This document shows positions 1-9,900 of a stretch of DNA of 64,000 nt, in pieces. The notes beneath the pieces are model-generated. The model was not told where the DNA came from. It saw only the letters and a list, made by a program, of their open reading frames with translations, and did not search any database. Origin of the DNA: Auanema rhodensis. Its lineage: Eukaryota > Nematoda > Chromadorea > Rhabditida > Rhabditidae. Position 1 is the stretch's first letter. Each line of letters opens with the position of its first letter. The translations under genes were made by a program, and so were the position numbers. Location: NCBI GenBank assembly GCA_964057225.1, contig OZ059898.1, positions 6,758,001-6,822,000 of the forward strand, given 5' to 3'.

Positions 1-3000
1 TCCCATCGTGTACACAGCCTGAACTTTTTTGTGAACATTCTTGTGGATGAGCTCGGTATAAACCATTTTTACAGAAAATAGAAAGCTCCATGGCAAATTT
101 TATTGAAACAATCAGATTTTACAGTCTTTTTTACCCAAGTTGTGTATATTCTTAATTTAATAAATTCTATGATTGAGGAGAAAAAGGAAGAATCACCGGT
201 CCCATCGTGTACACAGCCTGAACTTTTTTGTGAACATTCTTGTGGATGGGCTCGGTATAAACCATTTTTACAGAAAATAGAAAGCTCCATGGCAAATTTT
301 ATTGAAACAATCAGATTTTACAGTCTTTTTTACCCAAGCTGTGTATATTCTTAATTTAATAAATTCTATGATTGAGGAGAAAAAGGAAGAATCACCGGTC
401 CCATCGTGTACACAGCCTGAACTTTTTTGTGAACATTCTTGTGGATGGGCTCGGTATAAACCATTTTTACAGAAAATAGAAAGCTCCATGGCAAATTTTA
501 TTGAAACAATCAGATTCTACAGTCTTTTTTACTCAAGTTGTGTATATTCTTAATTTAATAAATTCTATGATTGAGGAGAAAAAGGAAGAATCACCGGTCC
601 CATCGTGTACACAGCCTGAACTTTTTTGTGAACATTCTTGTGGATGGGCTCGGTATAAACCATTTTTATAGAAAATAGAAAGCTCCATGGCAAATTTTAT
701 TAAAACAATCAGATTCTACAGTCTTTTTTACTCAAGTTGTGTATATTCTTAATTTAATAAATTCTATGATTGAGGAGAAAAAGGAAGAATCACCGGTCCC
801 ATCGTGTACACAGCCTGAACTTTTTTGTGAACATTCTTGTGGATGAGCTCGGTATAAACCATTTTTACAGAAAATAGAAAGCTCCATGGCAAATTTTATT
901 GAAACAATCAGATTCTACAGTCTTTTTTACTCAAGTTGTGTATATTCTTAATTTAATAAATTCTATGATTGAGGAGAAAAAGGAAGAATCACCGGTCCCA
1001 TCGTGTACACAGCCTGAACTTTTTTGTGAACATTCTTGTGGATGGGCTCGGTATAAACCATTTTTATAGAAAATAGAAAGCTCCATGGCAAATTTTATTA
1101 AAACAATCAGATTCTACAGTCTTTTTTACTCAAGTTGTGTATATTCTTAATTTAATAAATTCTATGATTGAGGAGAAAAAGGAAGAATCACCGGTCCCAT
1201 CGTGTACACAGCCTGAACTTTTTTGTGAACATTCTTGTGGATGAGCTCGGTATAAACCATTTTTATAGAAAATAGAAAGCTCCATGGCAAATTTTATTGA
1301 AACAATCAGATTCTACAGTCTTTTTTACTCAAGTTGTGTATATTCTTAATTTAATAAATTCTATGATTGAGGAGAAAAAGGAAGAATCACCGGTCCCATC
1401 GTGTACACAGCCTGAACTTTTTTGTGAACATTCTTGTGGATGAGCTCGGTATAAACCATTTTTACAGAAAATAGAAAGCTCCATGGCAAATTTTATTAAA
1501 ACAATCAGATTCTACAGTCTTTTTTACTCAAGTTGTGTATATTCTTAATTTAATAAATTCTATGATTGAGGAGAAAAAGGAAGAATCACCGGTCCCATCG
1601 TGTACACAGCCTGAACTTTTTTGTGAACATTCTTGTGGATGAGCTCGGTATAAACCATTTTTACAGAAAATAGAAAGCTCCATGGCAAATTTTATTGAAA
1701 CAATCAGATTTTACAGTCTTTTTTACTCAAGTTGTGTATATTCTTAATTTAATAAATTCTATGATTGAGGAGAAAAAGGAAGAATCACCGGTCCCATCGT
1801 GTACACAGCCTGAACTTTTTTGTGAACATTCTTGTGGATGAGCTCGGTATAAACCATTTTTACAGAAAATAGAAAGCTCCATGGCAAATTTTATTAAAAC
1901 AATCAGATTCTACAGTCTTTTTTACTCAAGTTGTGTATATTCTTAATTTAATAAATTCTATGATTGAGGAGAAAAAGGAAGAATCACCGGTCCCATCGTG
2001 TACACAGCCTGAACTTTTTTGTGAACATTCTTGTGGATGAGCTCGGTATAAACCATTTTTACAGAAAATAGAAAGCTCCATGGCAAATTTTATTGAAACA
2101 ATCAGATTTTACAGTCTTTTTTACTCAAGTTGTGTATATTCTTAATTTAATAAATTCTATGATTGAGGAGAAAAAGGAAGAATCACCGGTCCCATCGTGT
2201 ACACAGCCTGAACTTTTTTGTGAACATTCTTGTGGATGAGCTCGGTATAAACCATTTTTACAGAAAATAGAAAGCTCCATGGCAAATTTTATTGAAACAA
2301 TCAGATTCTACAGTCTTTTTTACTCAAGTTGTGTATATTCTTAATTTAATAAATTCTATGATTGAGGAGAAAAAGGAAGAATCACCGGTCCCATCGTGTA
2401 CACAGCCTAAACTTTTTTGTGAACATTCTTGTGGATGAGCTCGGTATAAACCATTTTTACAGAAAATAGAAAGCTCCATGGCAAATTTTATTGAAACAAT
2501 CAGATTCTACAGTCTTTTTTACTCAAGTTGTGTATATTCTTAATTTAATAAATTCTATGATTGAGGAGAAAAAGGAAGAATCACCGGTCCCATCGTGTAC
2601 ACAGCCTGAACTTTTTTGTGAACATTCTTGTGGATGAGCTCGGTATAAACCATTTTTACAGAAAATAGAAAGCTCCATGGCAAATTTTATTGAAACAATC
2701 AGATTTTACAGTCTTTTTTACCCAAGTTGTGTATATTCTTAATTTAATAAATTCTATGATTGAGGAGAAAAAGGAAGAATCACCGGTCCCATCGTGTACA
2801 CAGCCTGAACTTTTTTGTGAACATTCTTGTGGATGGGCTCGGTATAAACCATTTTTACTGAAAATAGAAAGCTCCATGGCAAATTTTATTGAAACAATCA
2901 GATTCTACAGTCTTTTTTACCCAAGTTGTGTATATTCTTAATTTAATAAATTCTATGATTGAGGAGAAAAAGGAAGAATCACCGGTCCCATCGTGTACAC

Positions 3001-3921
3001 AGCCTGAACTTTTTTGTGAACATTCTTGTGGATGGGCTCGGTATAAACCATTTTTACAGAAAATAGAAAGCTCCATGGCAAATTTTATTGAAACAATCAG
3101 ATTTTACAGTCTTTTTTACCCAAGTTGTGTATATTCTTAATTTAATAAATTCTATGATTGAGGAGAAAAAGGAAGAATCACCGTTCCCATCGTGTACACA
3201 GCCTAAACTTTTTTGTGAACATTCTTGTGGATGGGCTCGGTATAAACCATTTTTACAGAAAATAGAAAGCTCCATGGCAAATTTTATTGAAACAATCAGA
3301 TTTTACAGTCTTTTTTACCCAAGTTGTGTATATTCTTAATTTAATAAATTCTATGATTGAGGAGAAAAAGGAAGAATCACCGGTCCCATCGTGTACACAG
3401 CCTGAACTTTTTTGTGAACATTCTTGTGGATGGGCTCGGTATAAACCATTTTTATAGAAAATAGAAAGCTCCATGGCAAATTTTATTGAAACAATCAGAT
3501 TCTACAGTCTTTTTTACTCAAGTTGTGTATATTCTTAATTTAATAAATTCTATGATTGAGGAGAAAAAGGAAGAATCACCGGTCCCATCGTGTACACAGC
3601 CTGAACTTTTTTGTGAACATTCTTGTGGATGGGCTCGGTATAAACCATTTTTATAGAAAATAGAAAGCTCCATGGCAAATTTTATTGAAACAATCAGATT
3701 CTACAGTCTTTTTTACTCAAGTTGTGTATATTCTTAATTTAATAAATTCTATGATTGAGGAGAAAAAGGAAGAATCACCGGTCCCATCGTGTACACAGCC
3801 TGAACTTTTTTGTGAACATTCTTGTGGATGGGCTCGGTATAAACCATTTTTACAGAAAATAGAAATCTCCATGGCAAATTTTATTGAAACAATCAGATTT
3901 TACAGTCTTTTTTACCCAAGT
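1..3921. repeat. 199-bp tandem satellite, block A (about 19.7 copies, runs off the left edge)
   Basis: The same unit recurs every 199 bp (for example at 103, 302, 2690, 2889, 3088), with a few substitutions between copies and no length variation that I noticed. Landmarks in each unit are CCATGGCAAATTTTATT, a run ending TTACCCAAGT or TTACTCAAGT, and GATTGAGGAGAAAAAGG. Copies differ at linked sites: TGGATGAGC versus TGGATGGGC, ATTGAAAC versus ATTAAAAC, and ACCCAAG versus ACTCAAG. The C-to-T variant ACTCAAG dominates the left and middle of this block and is absent from the parts of block B that I read. Short ORFs occur on both strands in every unit, but stop-creating substitutions are tolerated, so I read this as non-coding satellite. 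The last unit breaks off inside ACCCAAGT at 3921. Confidence 0.98.
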
Positions 3922-4140
3922 AATAAAAATCTAGATTTTGTTTATCTATCTTGGATAAGCGAGAAGGAGTTCGCACGCCAATTCATAGTCAAGGAAACGT
4001 TCAAAATACGCAATGAATCGACTCCCAGAATATTTACATGCTCGAAATCAGTACCAACTCTGCTCACTTGACACTCGATTCGAGTCGACTGGTCCTGAAT
4101 TTCATACAATATTACTTTCGTTTTCATACAATATTACTTT
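3922..4140 (-). pseudogene. Duplicated 3' tail of the adjacent retropepsin-like gene
   Basis: Bases 3901-4120 repeat 4141-4360 at a fixed offset of 240 bp, with one mismatch that I can see (near 3975/4215). On the minus strand the copy holds the last 3' coding exon of the retropepsin-like gene and part of its preceding intron, without the exon carrying the Asp-Thr-Gly active site. The duplicated piece begins with 21 bp of satellite, so the copying event involved the satellite/gene junction. With the catalytic exon missing, the copy cannot make a protease by itself. High identity suggests a recent duplication or gene conversion, although an assembly artefact at a repeat edge is possible. Confidence 0.85.
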
Positions 4141-4181
4141 TACAGTCTTTTTTACCCAAGTAATAAAAATCTAGATTTTGT

Positions 4182-5085
4182 TTATCTATCTTGGATAAGC
4201 GAGAAGGAGTTCGCTCGCCAATTCATAGTCAAGGAAACGTTCAAAATACGCAATGAATCGACTCCCAGAATATTTACATGCTCGAAATCAGTACCAACTC
4301 TGCTCACTTGACACTCGATTCGAGTCGACTGGTCCTGAATTTCATACAATATTACTTTCGAATAACAATAGTATAACAAACAAACCTGGATCGCGAATGA
4401 GTAGAACTGCCCGTCGACGACGTTTCCGGCACCAAAAAAAGACTCCAGTGTCTTGACAGTCAGACACGTAAATGGACATCCCGTGTCAATGAGACACCAG
4501 ACGTTGATGATTGGCGAATCGGGTTTTCGGGCCCGTTGGAAGATCAAAGGGACCATTAGCCTAGAGTTAGGTCCATGCAAGATTCCTTGTACAGGAAAAG
4601 CGGGATCTGAGAACGTCGCTGCACTCAAGTGCTTCACTTCTTGATCACGTCCAATCTGCAATAAGTTTTAACAATCCATACTATTTATAAAGCGCTAAAT
4701 ATTTGTGCCCTAGATCAGCCTTTAATGGGAATCTACTAATCCGTTGCATTTGTAAAAAGATTGTTGTTTTTGTGTGGCCCAAGTTCGAAAAGAGGAAAGG
4801 TCTAATGGGGTGCATTAGTGGAATTTAGAAAGATGGTAAGGGTTTAGAAATTCGCGCCGCAAAGCGACGCTGTACCGAATGGTAAGATAAAAAATCATAA
4901 AAAAACACACCCTTTCCAACTCTTCTTCATTGATATCCTTGAGCATGATGTCAAACTCATCATAGGGCATGGCCAGCACGCCAAATGAACCATCGGCTCC
5001 GCTTGAAGAAGATCCGCTCTGAAATTTAATTAAATAGGTGGATAAAAGTTAGTAAGACAGTGTATACCTCTTTATAATTATCCAT
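4182..5085 (-). CDS. Retropepsin-like aspartic protease domain protein, four exons, possibly transposon-derived
   Basis: Reading the minus strand with four coding exons (5085-5068, 5018-4911, 4655 down to a donor near 4412, then a last exon ending at 4182) gives one open frame starting MDNYKE. It carries an active-site motif WCLIDTGCPFTCLT (Asp-Thr-Gly) and, about 60 residues on, ILGVDSL, the usual second signature (hydrophobic-hydrophobic-Gly) of retroviral-type proteases. The ~51-nt last intron must be removed to join FAIQ to DQSTRIE; reading through it inserts residues that disrupt the fold. An acidic stretch (MPYDEFDIMLKDINEEELE) precedes the domain. No reverse transcriptase, integrase or gag-like ORF is adjacent. 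Intact short introns argue against a recently inserted retroelement and for a host-resident, perhaps domesticated gene. Retropepsins act as dimers; the substrate is unknown. The exact start is uncertain because a candidate acceptor (TTTTAG) lies about 45 bp upstream of the chosen ATG. Confidence 0.6.
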
Positions 5086-5389
5086 ACTTGACGATCAAGT
5101 TGATGATAGCCTAACCGTCAACAGCTTTCTATCTAAAAGTCAAAAATTTTTGAAAGCAACAGTGAGAGGCTGCGATGTTGACAGGTTCTCTCCTTCCTCT
5201 GCGTCTCTGGTCACGCGTCACTCTCATCCCTTTCCACTAACCCAACACGTTTGGTCGCGCCTAAGCCATGTTTGGGGTTCATGGCTAGATGGAGGTGAAT
5301 TCACTTTCTAGTGAAGACATTCATTTTCACTGAACGTCCCCCATTTCACAAAATCAAATAAGATATTTGTAGCCAAAAAATTTTAGGAT
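5086..5389. other. Upstream region of the retropepsin-like gene
   Basis: About 300 bp with no ORF I can support. Read on the minus strand it supplies the presumed 5' leader of the retropepsin-like gene, including a pyrimidine-rich TTTTTGACTTTTAG that could act as a trans-splice acceptor. It is more GC-balanced than the surrounding DNA (for example 5165-5260). Confidence 0.4.
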
Positions 5390-5606
5390 CTAGTGCAGTT
5401 TCCCCCCCCCCCCCCCCCCGCCTAAGCCCCGCCCCTTTTGCCAAACGGTGCATACTTTTTGTCAACCTGTATAATTTTAAACCGGCGGGAGACATACCTT
5501 TCAGAACCGGGGGGTTTGGGGGGTTTACCCCCCATTCCCGGTGAACTGTGTGCATTTCGGCAAAAGGGGCGGGGCTTAGGGCCGGGGGGGGGGGAAAAAC
5601 TGCACT
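5390..5606. repeat. GC-rich foldback (inverted-repeat) element with C- and G-tracts
   Basis: Arm 5390-5442 (AGTGCAGTTT, a 19-base C-tract, then CCTAAGCCCCGCCCCTTTTG) is the reverse complement of arm 5559-5606 (CAAAAGGGGCGGGGCTTAGG, a long G-tract, then AAAACTGCACT). About 116 bp lie between the arms. The inner part holds GGGGGGTTTGGGGGG followed by CCCCCC, so G-quadruplex or hairpin structures are possible. It stands out sharply from the AT-rich surroundings. A MITE-like or foldback transposon is the simplest reading; I could not find a convincing target-site duplication. Confidence 0.75.
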
Positions 5607-5754
5607 TGAGCCAAATTTTAAAATTTATTTCACCATGCTGATTCAAAGAAGATCCAGATGAAGGAAAAATACTAATCAAATTTTCCTTTTGAATTGATGT
5701 ATCCTGAATTATTGGACTATCAACGATTAGTATTCTGTCTACTGCTTCAGCCAT
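5422..5754 (-). CDS. Small hypothetical ORF running into the foldback element
   Basis: An ATG-started frame begins MAEAVDRILIVDSPIIQDTS and stays open into the foldback element. The first ~40 residues have ordinary composition and could be a first exon; the rest (rich in Pro, Gly, Lys and Arg) is simply the translated foldback. A candidate donor, AAAG|GTATGT, lies inside the element near 5496. It starts 86 bp from, and divergent to, the envelope-like ORF. I recognise no family and cannot join it to the retropepsin-like gene without a stop. Confidence 0.2.
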   Translation of the reverse strand: MAEAVDRILIVDSPIIQDTSIQKENLISIFPSSGSSLNQHGEINFKIWLKCSFSPPPGPKPRPFCRNAHSSPGMGGKPPKPPGSERYVSRRFKIIQVDKKYAPFGKRGGA

Positions 5755-5839
5755 TTAAGATATTTTCAATTTAATTACAACTTCCAAGGAAAGTCAGGAT
5801 AAATTTTCAATTTATTTTAAAATATTTTTTCTAAAGTAA

Positions 5840-6992
5840 ATGAATCTGTTGCACTTCTATTTCTTTTTAACATTTACTCATTATGATATTCTGGCGAGTG
5901 CTAAAAGTATCATTTGTACTCCTGATGCTCCAGTTCAATATTTCAAACTTCCGAAATTACACAAATGTAATTATCATAGACAATTGAATGATGATAATAA
6001 AAAATCAAAAGTAATAATTTATGAAGTCTTCAAACCGAACATAATTGAATACTCAAGTGAAGCTAAGTTGTGTAAGAAATTAGTTAGTGAAGTATCAATG
6101 TATACAGATTTTTCAGGATATGAGCATCTAGTAGAAAAGGAATTGAATCATCGTTCTATTAGTCTTGCAGAATGTAGAGAATGGATTGCAAACAAGAAAT
6201 GTGAATATGGAAGTTTAAATAATAAAGTGAATGAAGATTATCACAATCGGTTTACTAGTTTCTTTACAAGCAAAAGATATTACGAAGAGAATTGTGTAAT
6301 TATTGAGACTAAGGTCTATTCTCACTTCAATCAAAGTAGACCAAGCAATGTTTTAGTTGATATGTCGGAGTGTAAATATCAGGATGGTTCTTGTCAACCT
6401 GGGAAGATGAATGAAATTATGATTTGGGATGTCAATAAAGATCAGAAGTGTCAATATATTTCAATTGGAAAACTAGATGGAATCATGAATAATGGACTGT
6501 GGATAAATAGTAAAAATCAAATTGCTCTGAGTTTGAATAAAAACAAAATTGTGAGAGATTGTAATCTTGATCTCTTATTTAGTGAAGAAGGTTTTGCAGT
6601 ACGTCAGTTACAAAAAGAAATTCCAAGAATTCCAACACTACAAGCACTAACATCAACTCCTAGTCTAAAAGAAATGAGTTCAATTCCAGGATCGTATCAA
6701 AAAGAAAGAGAAGAATATTATAAAAGACAACAAGAACAAATCCAAAAGGATCGAGAACTTCGTGAGCGAAAAGACAAAGAAGTAAGAGATAAATACGAAA
6801 CTGATCGTAGAATTTGAAAAGAGGAGAGATGAAAAGATGAAGAAATATCTAGAATTTGAAAAAAGAAAACAAGAAAAATTAGAAAGAGAAAGACTCAAAG
6901 GATTTGCGTCGCAAGCTCCTTCACGAGTGCCTTCAGATTCACTTGTGAAATTCAAAGAGGTGACAATGAATAATATTAATAATAATTATACA
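5840..6992 (+). pseudogene. Envelope-glycoprotein-like ORF, frameshifted and truncated by the satellite
   Basis: A 325-codon frame begins with a hydrophobic segment like a signal peptide, followed by a Cys-containing ectodomain-like region (for example SIICTPDAPVQYF, AECREWIANKKCEYG and DQKCQYISIGKL). It ends in a Lys/Arg/Glu/Gln-rich probable coiled coil (about residues 275-325). The spacing of Cys, Tyr and Trp reminds me of env-like glycoproteins carried by nematode and insect LTR elements or endogenous negative-strand RNA viruses; that assignment is from memory and is tentative. The frame stops at 6817, while a neighbouring frame continues the same charged composition from about 6801 to 6960, so a one-base shift is likely. 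It then meets satellite at 6993. No transmembrane anchor or fusion-domain part is visible, so I regard it as a broken remnant, though a single-base assembly error could mimic this. Confidence 0.5.
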
Positions 6993-9900
6993 GCAAATTT
7001 TATTAAAACAATCAGATTCTACAGTCTTTTTTACCCAAGTTGTGTATATTCTTAATTTAATAAATTCTATGATTGAGGAGAAAAAGGAAGAATCACCGGT
7101 CCCATCGTGTACACAGCCTGAACTTTTTTGTGAACATTCTTGTGGATGGGCTCGGTATAAACCATTTTTACAGAAAATAGAAAGCTCCATGGCAAATTTT
7201 ATTAAAACAATCAGATTCTACAGTCTTTTTTACCCAAGTTGTGTATATTCTTAATTTAATAAATTCTATGATTGAGGAGAAAAAGGAAGAATCACCGGTC
7301 CCATCGTGTACACAGCCTGAACTTTTTTGTGAACATTCTTGTGGATGAGCTCGGTATAAACCATTTTTACAGAAAATAGAAAGCTCCATGGCAAATTTTA
7401 TTAAAACAATCAGATTCTACAGTCTTTTTTACCCAAGTTGTGTATATTCTTAATTTAATAAATTCTATGATTGAGGAGAAAAAGGAAGAATCACGGGTCC
7501 CATCGTGTACACAGCCTGAACTTTTTTGTGAACATTCTTGTGGATGGGCTCGGTATAAACCATTTTTACAGAAAATAGAAAGCTCCATGGCAAATTTTAT
7601 TAAAACAATCAGATTCTACAGTCTTTTTTACCCAAGTTGTGTATATTCTTAATTTAATAAATTCTATGATTGAGGAGAAAAAGGAAGAATCACCGGTCCC
7701 ATCGTGTACACAGCCTGAACTTTTTTGTGAACATTCTTGTGGATGAGCTCGGTATAAACCATTTTTACAGAAAATAGAAAGCTCCATGGCAAATTTTATT
7801 AAAACAATCAGATTCTACAGTCTTTTTTACCCAAGTTGTGTATATTCTTAATTTAATAAATTCTATGATTGAGGAGAAAAAGGAAGAATCACCGGTCCCA
7901 TCGTGTACACAGCCTGAACTTTTTTGTGAACATTCTTGTGGATGAGCTCGGTATAAACCATTTTTACAGAAAATAGAAAGCTCCATGGCAAATTTTATTA
8001 AAACAATCAGATTCTACAGTCTTTTTTACCCAAGTTGTGTATATTCTTAATTTAATAAATTCTATGATTGAGGAGAAAAAGGAAGAATCACGGGTCCCAT
8101 CGTGTACACAGCCTGAACTTTTTTGTGAACATTCTTGTGGATGGGCTCGGTATAAACCATTTTTACAGAAAATAGAAAGCTCCATGGCAAATTTTATTAA
8201 AACAATCAGATTCTACAGTCTTTTTTACCCAAGTTGTGTATATTCTTAATTTAATAAATTCTATGATTGAGGAGAAAAAGGAAGAATCACCGGTCCCATC
8301 GTGTACACAGCCTGAACTTTTTTGTGAACATTCTTGTGGATGAGCTCGGTATAAACCATTTTTACAGAAAATAGAAAGCTCCATGGCAAATTTTATTAAA
8401 ACAATCAGATTCTACAGTCTTTTTTACCCAAGTTGTGTATATTCTTAATTTAATAAATTCTATGATTGAGGAGAAAAAGGAAGAATCACCGGTCCCATCG
8501 TGTACACAGCCTGAACTTTTTTGTGAACATTCTTGTGGATGAGCTCGGTATAAACCATTTTTACAGAAAATAGAAAGCTCCATGGCAAATTTTATTAAAA
8601 CAATCAGATTCTACAGTCTTTTTTACCCAAGTTGTGTATATTCTTAATTTAATAAATTCTATGATTGAGGAGAAAAAGGAAGAATCACCGGTCCCATCGT
8701 GTACACAGCCTGAACTTTTTTGTGAACATTCTTGTGGATGGGCTCGGTATAAACCATTTTTACAGAAAATAGAAAGCTCCATGGCAAATTTTATTAAAAC
8801 AATCAGATTCTACAGTCTTTTTTACCCAAGTTGTGTATATTCTTAATTTAATAAATTCTATGATTGAGGAGAAAAAGGAAGAATCACCGGTCCCATCGTG
8901 TACACAGCCTGAACTTTTTTGTGAACATTCTTGTGGATGGGCTCGGTATAAACCATTTTTACAGAAAATAGAAAGCTCCATGGCAAATTTTATTAAAACA
9001 ATCAGATTCTACAGTCTTTTTTACCCAAGTTGTGTATATTCTTAATTTAATAAATTCTATGATTGAGGAGAAAAAGGAAGAATCACGGGTCCCATCGTGT
9101 ACACAGCCTGAACTTTTTTGTGAACATTCTTGTGGATGAGCTCGGTATAAACCATTTTTACAGAAAATAGAAAGCTCCATGGCAAATTTTATTAAAACAA
9201 TCAGATTCTACAGTCTTTTTTACCCAAGTTGTGTATATTCTTAATTTAATAAATTCTATGATTGAGGAGAAAAAGGAAGAATCACCGGTCCCATCGTGTA
9301 CACAGCCTGAACTTTTTTGTGAACATTCTTGTGGATGGGCTCGGTATAAACCATTTTTACAGAAAATAGAAAGCTCCATGGCAAATTTTATTAAAACAAT
9401 CAGATTCTACAGTCTTTTTTACCCAAGTTGTGTATATTCTTAATTTAATAAATTCTATGATTGAGGAGAAAAAGGAAGAATCACCGGTCCCATCGTGTAC
9501 ACAGCCTGAACTTTTTTGTGAACATTCTTGTGGATGAGCTCGGTATAAACCATTTTTACAGAAAATAGAAAGCTCCATGGCAAATTTTATCAAAACAATC
9601 AGATTCTACAGTCTCTTTTACCCAAGTTGTGTATATTCTTAATTTAATAAATTCTATGATTGAGGAGAAAAAGGAAGAATCACCGGTCCCATCGTGTACA
9701 CAGCCTGAACTTTTTTGTGAACATTCTTGTGGATGAGCTCGGTATAAACCATTTTTACAGAAAATAGAAAGCTCCATGGCAAATTTTATTAAAACAATCA
9801 GATTCTACAGTCTTTTTTACCCAAGTTGTGTATATTCTTAATTTAATAAATTCTATGATTGAGGAGAAAAAGGAAGAATCACCGGTCCCATCGTGTACAC

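Noticed and set aside
3922-6992. Complete LTR retrotransposon
   Set aside because: No long terminal direct repeats, primer-binding site, RT or integrase were seen. The 48-bp match at the two edges is satellite, not an LTR.
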